Source: Acanthochromis polyacanthus
Taxonomy: Eukaryota > Chordata > Actinopteri > Pomacentridae
DNA length: 64,000 bases
Direction of reading: 5' to 3'
Assembly: GCF_021347895.1 (NCBI RefSeq)
Contig: NC_067117.1
Coordinates: 29,704,067 to 29,768,066, forward strand
Shown piece by piece: positions 41,250 to 51,956 of the stretch. The first letter of the stretch is position 1, and the number at the start of each line of letters is the position of its first letter. Under the pieces are notes generated by a model. That model had not been told where the DNA came from and made no database searches. It was given only the letters and a program-made list of their open reading frames with translations. The translations under genes and the position numbers were made by a program.

Positions 41250-41982
41250 TATAGAGGTCAGAAAGCCTCAGCGAGCACTGCTCACCTCAGTATGCAAGAG
41301 CAAGTAAGAGGGAGCTGAGTTAAAGGTCGGACTCCTCCAGCTGGGAGAAAGTGATGACGGCAACCTGCTGCTTTATTTTTTTTTTAAAAAAAGAGACTGC
41401 AAGACTTTTCTTCTATCGGCCTTCTAAATTAGATCGAGGCGTGCAGGTGAGCTGTCCGACCTGTCAAGGTTTTATGGATCACTGCTGCATAATATTTCAT
41501 TTGAAGTTCATTTAGCGCTGATGCAGGACTGTCACACAGCGGATCACAGCTCTGGATGGCTATCAGAGGGAAATGGAGCATTTTGGTCACTCAGGCATTT
41601 CTAAAGCAATGTTAAAAAATCCAGTGTAAGAAAATCTTCTTAGTGGCTTATAAGAAAGATACCAGAGGAGTTTAAAGTGGCAGAAAACATTATTTGTTCT
41701 GACAACAGAAATGACCTCCATTATAATCATTGCAAACCATAAAAAATGATTTATGCTCGCCCTCCTTTGGAGTGCTGTTTACTAGTAGTGTGTTCAGTGC
41801 TGGCTCTCTTGATTAGAAAGTATAACATCATTTTAAAGCAGCAAAAAACACTTGTGGTCTCTTACAGGTTAAAAATCTCTTTGAAGCTCTGTTTTGGTCT
41901 CCACCAACTCCAAAATCTGTCTTTGAAGCTTCTTAATCATTCATTCTCACAAACAGCAAAATCGAACCCTCTTTATTGATAT

Positions 41983-42290
41983 TACTCCACCAAGGAACAT
42001 GGCAGAGTTATGTGACACTGTTGGTTTGTCTGTCTGTGTGCAACATTATTAAAAAAGGATTTAGAAGAAATTTTCAGAGAAGGTCAGAAATGACACAAGG
42101 ACCAAGTGATTAGATTTTGGCAGTGATCCAGCTAATAGTCTGGATCCACGGATTTGTTAAAAATTTCTGTATCATTGCAAGACAGCAGCATGTCGTCACT
42201 GTAACCATGACAACAAGTGAACACTACATAAGCTGCCCGCTGACGATCACATGATTGCGATCTTACTATAAATCAACCTCAGTGGAATTA
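41983..42290 (-). mobile_element. Interspersed repeat family C, reverse copy
   Basis: Reverse complement of the 16523-16909 repeat, opening TACTCCACCAAGG and carrying GAAATGACACAAGGACCAAG. It starts 30 bp after the end of copy A. The far end is less certain. Confidence 0.6.
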
Positions 42291-43299
42291 TCTGGAGTGC
42301 GTTTCTTATTATTATTATAATTATTATTCTCATCAGCCTTTATTTTGTGTTTTGTACCAATTAGAAAAAATTAGCATGCTAACTGGCTAAGATGATAACA
42401 TGCAGACATTAACTAACAACCAACATGGCTGTAGACATTTAGATTATAGGTGTACAGTACCAAAACATGTAGTTGAGGATGAAAACACGCTTTACTGGTC
42501 ATGTACACTGCATGGGGAAAATAGAGACATGCTTGGCTGTCTTTATCTGTCTGACACTTTGCAGCCTGAATTCAGCCCGTAGTGGAACAATTGCTGACTT
42601 GACCAGAGTCCAGACGGTCAGCAGAGACAATGCCAAGCCATCAGCGACGGCATTACATCTGGAAATGCTTGGCTTTAGCTAGCAAACAAAGCAGCTCACC
42701 AAAATAGGGTGTAATTGTGAGGGAGAGGGATAGGAGTGTTATTTCAGCAGACTCATATAGAAGACAGCTGCTCTATCTCTGCAGAATACACTGGCTCTGT
42801 CCCATCTGGTTTCAGGCTGTAAGTGGTTTACTGAGCAGGAAAACATATATAAAGAAGAATAAAATCCTGTTTTCTTGGCTTGCTCCCACAGCCCATCTCG
42901 TGCCAGAACGTTCTACCTGGTCTAGATCTAGCCTGACCCAGATCCAGTGCAGCTATATTTCATTTCTCATCACCTTCCGTTGTCAGTTAATAACCTGCAA
43001 CCTGGGAGGAAGCATTGCTCCGCAGCAGATAGATAGCACCAAATCACCGTCATGTAAGCTCAATACGGTGCCGGGGATCATTATTTCTGATTGAACCTTT
43101 CAAGTGTTTCACCAGGCAGGAAAAATGTCCTGGGAGACTTAATTTCCCCCCGACGAGATCCGTGTCCCGGACATGAAACGTTCACCTGGACACAAAATCA
43201 TTTTTGCATCAGGCAGAGTGTTGGGGGGAAATAAATGACACGTCTGCATCTCCGCGCTGATGCAACGGATAGAGCATGATGAAGGGGTGATGAGCGGAT
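42291..43299. other. Gene-free sequence
   Basis: No recognised feature in 1 kb. Confidence 0.4.
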
Positions 43300-44487
43300 A
43301 TTCAAGATGATGGTGGGAGATGATCCACGGAGAGAAAAGTGACATCCGTAACCTCCATAATCATGTCTGTGGCGCAGCGGGAGGGTGGAAGTCAGCTGGC
43401 TCGCTGCATAGACGGTTTAATCGCCCAAATAAAAATCACTTAACGCGGCCCTCCACGCCCGTCCTAAAAGGATTGGAAAGGAGAAGTGAGGTAACTCGCC
43501 ACTTCATTGTACCAACCACGCCTTCAACCTCCGCTCCATCCATCCGCGGTCTAACCACTTGAATGCCATCTGCTTGTTGGCTCAGTGGAGAGGGGTCAGA
43601 GTCGGGGCATCTAAGCAGCAAATTTTGGCACTTTAAAAATCTCTCCAAGTACCGGCACTCTTTCTCAGTCACATCTCACACACACACACTGGCAGGGGAA
43701 AGTGAAAACTGCTAATCACCGTAGCAGGGTGCTCACTTTAAAAGCCGGGCAGAGGATGTCTGTCAGTCGAAAGGGGGTGAGCGGGGGCCGGGCTCAAAGT
43801 CGAGAGGAAATGAGACGATGAGCTCGCTCCTGTGTTTTCCCCCGCTCCATCAGCCGCTGTTAAGATTGTCCAGGTTTTAAGGGTCAATCAGCAGTCATCC
43901 AATCTTCTCTGAGCCCCTCTTCTTCCATTCTATGATGGCGGCTGTTTGAAACATGAACACAGAAAATGTTGAGCACATCAAAGACACCGCTCTCTCCCCC
44001 CTCTCTTTTCTCTCCCTATCTCACATCATCTCGCTCTGCCTCTGTGATGTGTGCGCGAGTGACTGCGTGCGCGTCGACGCATAGACAACCAGAAGCAGAG
44101 GACAGGCGGTGTGTTGCCCCCGGGGCTGGGACCTGATCAAAGCAGAGTCTGTCAGTTTGCAGGTACACAAACAGCCAGCCTGTACAAACAGAACAGAGTG
44201 GGAGAGAGAGAGAGTGAGGCTGAGAGACACACATATAGAGGTTTGGGTAGCTGCAAAGATCAGAAAGCATCATTCCGTCTTAAATCGGGGTTATATAGAG
44301 GTCAGAAAGCCTCAGCGAGCACTGCTCACCTCAGTATGCAAGAGCAAGTAAGAGGGAGCTGAGTTAAAGGTCGGACTCCTCCAGCTGGGAGAAAGTGATG
44401 ACGGCAACCTGCTGCTTTATTTAAAAAAAAAAAAGAGACTGCAAGACTTTCTTCTATCGGCCTTCTAAATTAGATCGAGGCGTGCAG
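43300..44487 (+). promoter_or_regulatory. Candidate CpG-rich promoter and first-exon region
   Basis: Compared with the rest of the window this stretch is rich in CG dinucleotides (for example 44047-44082, gtgtgcgcgagtgactgcgt onward) and in CT/GA tracts. It ends at CAG/GTGAGC (44485-44493), a strong donor-type sequence. No ATG-started frame of note precedes the donor, so any exon would be 5' UTR. No downstream acceptor or gene is visible in the window. Confidence 0.3.
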
Positions 44488-44985
44488 GTGAGCTGTCCGA
44501 CCTGTCAAGGTTTTATGGATCACTGCTGCATAATATTTTATTTGAAGTTCATTTAGCGCTGATGCAGGACTGTCACACAGCGGATCACAGCTCTGGATGG
44601 CTATCAGAGGGAAATGGAGCATTTTGGTCACTCAGGCATTTCTAAAGCAATGTTAAAAAATCCAGTGTAAGAAAATCTTCTTAGTGGCTTATAAGAAAGA
44701 TACCAGAGGAGTTTAAAGTGGCAGAAAACATTATTTGTTCTGACAACAGAAATGACCTCCATTATAATCATTGCAAACCATAAAAAATGATTTATGCTCG
44801 CCCTCCTTTGGAGTGCTGTTTACTAGTAGTGTGTTCAGTGCTGGCTCTCTTGATTAGAAAGTATAACATCATTTTAAAGCAGCAAAAAACACTTGTGGTC
44901 TCTTACAGGTTAAAAATCTCTTTGAAGCTCTGTTTTGGTCTCCACCAACTCCAAAATCTGTCTTTGAAGCTTCTTAATCATTCAT
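44225..44985 (+). repeat. Duplicated segment, copy B (uninterrupted)
   Basis: This is the 761-bp counterpart of copy A. It lacks the Tc1 and has no flanking direct repeat, and its left side merges into the CpG-rich region. It therefore looks like the source. The short open frames at 41746-41979 and 44787-45020 are the same sequence in the two copies and have no recognised domain. Confidence 0.8.
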
Positions 44986-45660
44986 CATCACTCTCTACTA
45001 ACTCTCTGTTGACTATATAATGCTCCTCTATAAAAGTAACACTTGTGACACTACAAGAGTCTCAACACCATTAATTACGTCACTGCTGTTGCTAATAGTG
45101 GACTGGCCATCTGGCATACCGGGCACTGTCCCGGTGGGCCAGTGTCTCGTGGGGCTGGTCAACAGGTTCCCCCGGACCTGTAATCAGTGAATTGTAATGA
45201 CATTTTAAACTTCACGGGTCACTTCTATTATCCCAGCGCAGCTTTTCCAGTGTTTACGTCATTGGTTATCAGCTCAGGAAACACACAGACCAATTACATA
45301 CGAATTCAGGCATCCCACGTGACGCTGCTCAGCCATTGAAATCTCTGCATTGCAGCCGCTAAGCAAGCTCAGTGTTCAGAAAACAGTTTAGAGGCAAAGG
45401 ACAGACAAGAGGACAGAGTAGATAGAAAGACAAATAACGCGACACCGAGAAGAAAGTAGCCCTGCACATGCTGATGATGTACGGCCAAACATACAGTTAT
45501 GACGCAGTTTTCTCAACTATGAATATAATCCAAACTAAATATCATACCAGACTGACCAATGAGCTCCAAATGTGTTTGAGAACGACCCTGACACCATTCA
45601 GACCACAATTCAAAATACTGACAGGACAAACTGCAGCTCAGTTCTCGCATTCAGCAGCAG
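44986..45660. other. Unique sequence with a possible DNA-element end
   Basis: Near 45100-45180 the phrase ggcataccgggcactgtccc resembles hAT-type repeat ends known from fish, but no second end was found. No gene recognised. Confidence 0.3.
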
Positions 45661-45674
45661 GGATATAAGAGGAG

Positions 45675-46031
45675 GGCTGCACAGTGGGTAGTGGTTAGCA
45701 CTTTCGCCTTGCAGCAAGAAGATCCCCGGTTCAAATCCCAGCTTGGGCCTGGGATCTTTCTGCATGGAGTTTGCATGTTCTCCCTGTGCATGTGTGGGTT
45801 TTCTCCGGGCACTCCGGCTTCCTCCCACAGTCCAAAAACATGCTGAGGTTAATTGGTTACTCTAAATTGCCCGTAGGTGTGAGTGTGATTGTTTGTCTGT
45901 ATATGTAGCCCTGTGACAGACTGGTGACCTGTCCAGGGTGTCCCCTGCCTTCGCCCGAGTCAGCTGGGATAGACTCCTGCACCTCCCGCGACCCTAATGA
46001 GGATAAAGCGGTGTATAGAGAATGGATGGAT
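45675..46031 (+). mobile_element. Complete tRNA-like SINE with (ATGG)n tail
   Basis: The 357-bp element is flanked by the perfect 14-bp direct repeat GGATATAAGAGGAG (45661-45674 and 46032-46045). The 5' part contains a box A-like GTGGTTAGCACTT and an exact box B match GGTTCAAATCC at about 45731, spaced as in a polymerase III tRNA promoter. The 3' end is AATGGATGGATGG. It is non-coding and must be mobilised by a LINE in trans. The same family occurs at 18280, 24486 and 60865. Confidence 0.9.
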
Positions 46032-46045
46032 GGATATAAGAGGAG

Positions 46046-46502
46046 AGATATAAGACAGGACAAAATGTGAAAGTGTTCAATTCAGTGGTGGATCTTCCGT
46101 GGGGGCATGGGGGTGCAGTGGTCCCCACCGTGATCTGATTGGCCACCCAGTGCACCCCCCCCCCCCAAAAAAAAAAAATTTGTAGGAAATTTACATCACT
46201 GAAACTCCGACTTCCGCTCCTGAACGCAACTTCGTTGTCCGACTGCACCTGAATGCACCAGTGACGTTAGTTTGATTTTTTGATTGCATTTCGCTTGGAT
46301 TTGAAGAAGCTTTGAAGACGTTTCCTGATGCCGAAGGAGAAGACAAGCAGCTTTGGACCTTTGCGGTAAGAAGACTATGGCCATTTCTCAGTACGTAACT
46401 GTCTGTACTTGGTTCTGAGGTACTCATGAAACGTCATCATCGAGACTGCATCTGACCGTACTAGTGAGTATAGATATGAATCAGTAGATAGGACCATAGA
46501 TA
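46046..46502. other. Unique sequence with C12A12 homopolymer block
   Basis: C12 (46155-46166) followed directly by A12 (46167-46178). Nothing else recognised. Confidence 0.5.
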
Positions 46503-47343
46503 CGGTGGGTACGGAAAGTATTCAGACCCCTTGAAATTTTTCACTCTCTGTGTCATTGCAGCCATTTGCCAAAATCAAAAAAGTTCATTTTATTTCTCAT
46601 TAATGTACACTCAGCACCCCATCTTGACAGAATAAAACAGAAATGTAGAAATTTTTGCAAATTTATTAAAAAAGAAAAACTGAAATATCACATGGTCAGA
46701 AGTATTCAGACCCTTTGCAGCGACATTCATATTTAACTCACATGCTGTCCATTTCTTCTGATCCTCCTCGAGATGGTTCTGCTTCTTTATTGGAGTCCAG
46801 CTGTGTTTAATTAAACTGATTGGACTTGATTAGGAAAAGCACACACCTGTCTATATAAGACCTTACTGCTCACAGTGCATGTCAGAGCAAATGAGAATCA
46901 TGAGGTGGAAGGAACTGCCCAAGGAGCTCAGAGACAGAATTGTGGCAAGGCACAGATCTGGCCAAGGTTACAAAAGAATTTCTGCAGCACTCAAGGTTCC
47001 TAAGAGCAAAGTGGCCTCCATAATCCTCAAATGGAAGAAGTTTGGGACGACCACAACTCTTCCTAGACCTGGTCGTCCAGCCAAACTGAGCAACGGTGGG
47101 AGAAGAGCCTTGGGGAGAGAGGTAAAGAAGAACCCAAAGATCACTGTGGCTGAGCTCCAGAGATTCAGTCGGGAGATAGGAGAAAGTTCCACAAAGTCAA
47201 CTATCACTGCAGCCCTCCACCAGTCGGGGCTTTATGGCAGAGTGGCCCGACAGAAGCCTCTCCTCAGTGAAAGACACATGAAAGCCCGCACAGAGTTTGT
47301 CAAAAAACACATGAAGGACTCCCAGACTATGAGAAATAAGATT
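46503..47343 (+). mobile_element. Tc1-like family D, left half only
   Basis: The element starts after TA with CGGTGGGTACGGAAAGTATT. It repeats the AAGTATTCAGACCC word internally at about 46702, giving outer and inner direct repeats as in IR/DR Tc1 elements. It stops abruptly at about 47343, just before the catalytic domain would begin, and no right end is present. It is a different lineage from the copies at 10.2 and 39.6 kb. Confidence 0.8.
46879..47343 (+). pseudogene. Truncated Tc1-like transposase (DNA-binding half)
   Basis: The ATG at 46879 opens an uninterrupted frame covering the N-terminal half of a Tc1 transposase: first helix-turn-helix (KELPKELRDRIVARHRSGQG and on), the GRPAK motif, the second helix-turn-helix, and the linker to SQTMRNKI. 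The family continues into the WSDE motif with the first catalytic Asp, but here the sequence changes to T-rich repeat at that point, so the whole DDE domain is missing. The frame runs on to 47397 into unrelated residues. If translated it would be a DNA-binding fragment without catalysis; nothing shows that it is expressed. Confidence 0.8.
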
Positions 47344-47945
47344 ATTAAATGTTTATTTTTGCTCTTTTTTCACCTTTTATTCTTTTCTAATGTCTGATTT
47401 GATTTTGAAATGTTGTCTTTTTAATGTTTAATTGTTTTTTCAAATGTTTTATCGGCTTGTTTGAAAAATTTCGTTTTCTTTCCCAGTGTTTAATTTTTTG
47501 ATTAAATCTTTGTTAAAGTTTTTCTTTTTAAATGATTTATCACCTTTTGATGTTTAATTTTCTTTTATTTGCTTCATTGTATTTTCTGTTTAATTCCTAT
47601 TTAAAGTTTTATGATCTTTAAGATTTAATTTTCTCGTAATAAATATTTTGTCTTTTTAAAGGCTTAATCTAATTAAATGATTTGTATTTTTTAAATGTTT
47701 AATATTCTTCTTGATTGTATTTTTTTAATGTTTAATTATCTAAAACATTTCATCTTTAATGTTTAATTTTTGTTTAAAAATGTATAATTTCATAATTACA
47801 TGTTTCCTTCTTCTGTTTAACTATTTAAATATTTTGTCTGTTTAATGTAGTTTAATTGCATTTAATGTTTAATTTTCTTTTAAAGTTGCTTTTCCCTTTG
47901 ATTCAATTTCTTTTTTAATGTAGTTTATTCATTTTTTTTCTGTCA
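47344..47945 (+). repeat. Degenerate T-rich repeat array
   Basis: About 600 bp of T-rich sequence in which the exact word TGTTTAAT occurs nine times at irregular spacing, often followed by TTTCTTTT. It abuts the Tc1 breakpoint. Confidence 0.7.
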
Positions 47946-48535
47946 AGATTTTAACCCCAACCTTAAAAATGAAACAAATCCTTAAATCACAAAAATATTT
48001 CTGTTGTCACAATCATGAGTTAGTCAATTATTCAGTTCATCAATTCAACTTTATTTGTTTAGCATCTTTCACACAGATGACAAAACTAAACAAGAGAAAA
48101 AAATTATGCTCAAGCTATGATTAAAACTCAAAAACATTTTTTTTAAAAAAAGACTCTATAAAATGTGTTGTGTCCAGGGGATGGAGGGAGTTTATTCAAG
48201 TCTTCTTGGGCTCACACGGTAAATCATTTAAAGTAGAAACTTGATATTCAGTCTAAGAAAAATGGAAACTGCAGAGCAACAGAAGAACCAACAATATCTC
48301 CCATTTTCTCCTTTATTGACTCGACTCTTTTTGTGCTTTCAGACCAAAGAACTACAGACTCTTCACAACCTGCTCAAACTCTTGGTACAGGACCTCACCA
48401 CATGGTTCAAGAGGGTTTCCATCTCATTTTTACTCTGAAGCTCACCTTCTCCTGCTCAAACTGCTGACAAATGTTTGTGCTGCTCTAAAGTCTGGTCTCC
48501 AGAACTTCCTAAAAACTCTCAAAGTCTCTTCTGCT
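47946..48535. other. Gene-free sequence with reverse LINE-like tail
   Basis: 48035-48110 on the minus strand reads a tgaaagatgctaaacaaata ... AAGTTGAATTGA end like fish LINE tails. No genes recognised. Confidence 0.4.
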
Positions 48536-48589
48536 CAGTGGCGTATCCAGGACTTTTTTTTACCGGGGTGGCCTTGATGGGACACAAAG

Positions 48590-48740
48590 GTAGTGTGGGG
48601 TGGCTATGGCATAGCGGAGTTTAATGCCATGTACGCAGCCGACCACAGTTCAAATCCCAGTACTTTGCTGTGTGTGACAGCCCCTCTTTCTCCCATGATT
48701 TCCTGTCTCAAGTGTTGAATAAAGGTGTCTATTCTGGTTT
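48590..48740 (+). mobile_element. Second tRNA-like SINE
   Basis: Reads a tRNA-like head with box B word AGTTCAAATCCC (about 48649) followed by tttctcccatgatttcctgt ctcaagtg and a GAATAAAGG tail, the style of a widespread fish SINE. Divergent copy inside the outer hAT element. Confidence 0.5.
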
Positions 48741-49012
48741 ATTTTTAAATTCCATTTCCCATTATTACAGTCTTCAATTATATCTGGTTATTTTAACTAC
48801 TCTAAATCAGTAAAATATGTTCAGGATAGGGTACAAATTTTCTAAGAGCCATTTCCTTGGATTAAAGTCCTCATCTCTTCACAACTTAGATTAGATTAGC
48901 AAAATTCAACTGCTCTCAACTCATCCTGTAGAATAACATTATCAGTCATCAGCTCATCAACTGTGTCACCTGTACTGTTGCTTTACTAACTGAAGCGCCA
49001 TCTTGTACCAAT

Positions 49013-49425
49013 TACTGCAGTAAGTTGCTAGGAACGCTAGATTCATAACATCGAATTTTAAACAAAAAATTGTCTCAGATTAGTTATTTCACCGGTAAAG
49101 CAGCTGTGTAATACACAGGATGATGCAGAGAGCTGGTTAGATCATGGGTAGTAGAAGCCAGACACGGAGCTGATGGGTTCTATCCGTCTTCTTGGCGTTT
49201 ATTTCACTCTAGCTATGACAACCTGCTAACAATATATTATTCCTTACATACATCTTATATGAGAAAAGTAACCCCACGACCTCTTGTTTCCTTACAGCGC
49301 TCATTAGAGCATCCATAGGCTGAACAGAAGTCCGGCATCTAAGTGTTGAGTGGCAAAACCAGCATTGTAAAAAAATATCCGAGCACCTTGTATAGTAATT
49401 ACACGTGTGACGTTTCTATCATTGA
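49013..49425 (-). repeat. Inverted partial copy of the inner hAT family
   Basis: This is the reverse complement of 50803-51230 with few changes (for example AGAGCATCCATAGGCTGAAC and its complement). It lacks the CATAGACATATATA end, so it is a fragment, not a second complete insertion. Confidence 0.8.
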
Positions 49426-50687
49426 TTGACAGAATTTCTCTTGTTTCTCGTGTTGACGAACTTGACCAACCATGGGCGTAACCACCATCTCAGAAGTGAG
49501 GGGGACAAATTTTTCAGAGCGATTTATCATTCTCTTACATTTAATTGCACCGTCCTTAGTGGCGAAAGAACCACATAATCCCTAACAGCCACAGTACAAT
49601 ACCAGGGGACCAGCTAGGCTAGTTCTTTAAACTATAAAACTTTAAACTATAAAATCTAAAGTTTTAGTGGCCAAACTCTAGTTGAGTTGACAACAATGTC
49701 CCTTGAACATCTACTGGACGAGTAGCCAAAGGTGCCAAACACTGAACATGAAATGATCAGTACTGCCTGGTTTCTCCCTGCAATAGATATCTTATTTTCA
49801 GGAAGTTATCTCTCCTTACCTGTAAAGACCCTACATCCTTGTCCCTGCTGCTGGCCTCTGATCCATCTCCTCCCTGACTCTGCCCTTTCTGTTATGGCAA
49901 TAAACATAAAAAAATGTGGTAAGAAAAATTCTGAAATAGCATTAGGAAGAGTAAAAACTGCAGTAGAATTTAACCTCAAAATCACTTTAACCCATAGATA
50001 CATATTTTTTTCTCAGCCACTTATATATTTTTTTTTCACCTCTGCAGACCCTGCATGGTCAACATTACTGCTGGCCGCTGCCTCTGGTTCATCTCCTGCC
50101 TGACTCTGCTCTTTGTTATGGAAATAATCATTTAAAAAAAATGAAAATCAAAATTCTGAGATAGAATTAGAAAGAGAAGCAGTAAAAATAGTTGTAAATT
50201 TATACCATAGATAGCCTATTCTTTTTTCTCCTCCCTGACTCTCCTCTTTTGGGACCAAAAGACTTAAATACATGGAGAGCAATTGTGAGCACATCTTCTG
50301 CCCAGAAATTAAAGAGGACTGGGTTTATTCCAAGAATAAACTAATTAGCAGTAATGTAACAGAGGCAACCACATTTGAATTATTGTTAACTAGCTTAACA
50401 TATTGATATATTGCCACGTTTTACCTTGTCATCATTTAGCTAACAAGTCTAACATTGTTTGCATCCAACAAGGTCACACAACTTACACGGTTTGTTTGGA
50501 AAGAACTGTGTGAAGTTTTTTGCTTCTTGCTGGCTCTGGCTGGTTTGCTAAACATTACTCCAGACACACGTTCAGCACTGCTCAGCAGCACGTCTCCTGT
50601 GGAACACCTGCGTTAGCGTGCGCTCATTCAAAGACGGCTCGGGAAAACACGTTACTGGATGCTAAAAACGGGTTTAGCTGTTGTAAC

Positions 50688-51751
50688 CATAGACATATAT
50701 AGGTAGTGTCGCTGTGCATAGAAGTCTATGGAGGAGAGAGGTACTGCTGAATCTAAAAGTGGAATTATTCGCCGAATTTTGAACCGATTGCCAAACTGTT
50801 TGATTTTTAGAAACGTCACACGTGTAGCTACTATACAAAGTGCTCGGATATTTTTTTACAATGCTGGTTTTGCCACTCAACACTTAGATGCCGGACTTCT
50901 GTTCAGCCTATGGATGCTCTAATGAGCGCTGTAAGGAAACAAGAGCTCGTGGGATTACTTTTCACATGTAAGATGTATGTAAGGAATAATATATTGTTAG
51001 CAGGTTGTCATAGCTAGAGTGAAATAAACGCCGAGAAGACGGATAGAACCCCTCAGCTCCGTGTCTGGCTTCTACTACCCATGATCTAACCAGCTCTCTG
51101 CATCATCCTGTGTATTACACAGCTGCTTACCGGTGAAATAACTAATCTGAGACAATTTTTTGTTTAAAATTCGATGTTATGAATCTAGCGTTCCTAGCAA
51201 CTTACTGCAGTAATTGGTGGGTTAGAATACAGCATCTGATTGATCTAATAGCCCTGATTTATGATGGAACTATTTTTGTTGTAGACAATTCTTTATCTCC
51301 AGCTACTTTTCTCACATGTTTAAGCTTTCCCAAAGAACGTGATTTATACACGTGATATAATAGTAATAGTAACAGTAATAATAATGATAAAAATAATAGT
51401 AATAATAGCAGTAATAATAGTAATAATTGATATAATATTAAGAGTAGTAATAATAATAATTATTATTAACAGTAGTAATAATAGCAGTATGGCAAAACCT
51501 GCATTGTAAAAAAATATTCGAGCACCTTGTATAGTAGCTACACGTGTGGCGTTTCTAAAAATCAAACAGTTTGGCAATCGGTTCAAAATTCGGCGAATAA
51601 TTCCACTTTTAGATTCAGCAGTACCTCTCTCCTCCATAGATGTCTATGCACCGCTGCCTCGGCTGGCCCCGGTCCAAGATGGCGGCGCTGCAGGCACATC
51701 GCTCGAGTGAGCAGCCGCAGTCAATGAGGCGTCTACGTATATATGTCTATG
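50688..51751. mobile_element. Innermost hAT-type element
   Basis: Perfect 14-bp inverted ends CATAGACATATATA are flanked by the perfect 8-bp direct repeat GTTGTAAC (50680-50687 and 51752-51759). The arms 50706-50880 and 51480-51660 are long inverted repeats, with an extra ~70-bp GC-rich block between the right end and its arm. No transposase, so non-autonomous. An AAT trinucleotide array lies inside. Confidence 0.9.
51358..51485. repeat. Imperfect (AAT)n array
   Basis: About 125 bp of AATAAT units mixed with AGT and AGC, inside the innermost hAT element. Confidence 0.85.
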
Positions 51752-51956
51752 GTTGTAACGGCTGAAAAAAGTGCGGGGGAAAGAGGGGACAGATGTGGAA
51801 AGTGCGGGGGACATGTCCCACGCGTACCCCGCGTCCGTTACGCCCATGTGACCAACTACCTATCAGATCTGGGATGGCCGCAGGGGTGGCCAATGAGATT
51901 TCAGGGGTGGCCCCGGCCACCCCAGGCCACCCCCTAAAATCGCCATTGCTTTTGCT

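Larger units (their letters stand above)
49471..51848. mobile_element. Middle hAT-type element
   Basis: Perfect 12-bp inverted ends CATGGGCGTAAC are flanked by the perfect 8-bp direct repeat TGACCAAC (49463-49470 and 51849-51856). After removing the inner element it is about 1.3 kb. It carries an imperfect internal duplication (about 49820-49990 and 50040-50220) and no transposase. Confidence 0.85.
48536..51948. mobile_element. Outermost hAT-type element of a three-level nest
   Basis: It starts CAGTGGCGTATCC and ends ATCGCCATTG (inverted CARTGGCG ends). It is flanked by CTTCTGCT (48528-48535) and CTTTTGCT (51949-51956), 7 of 8 matching. Both ends carry GGGGTGGCC-type subterminal words. 8-bp duplications and CA-starting ends fit hAT. 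No transposase is recognised. It contains a SINE, a fragment of another family and two nested hAT elements. Confidence 0.7.

Noticed and set aside
45675..45760. A genuine tRNA gene
   Set aside because: Box A and B words are present but no cloverleaf with an acceptor stem; it is the head of a SINE repeated elsewhere in the window.
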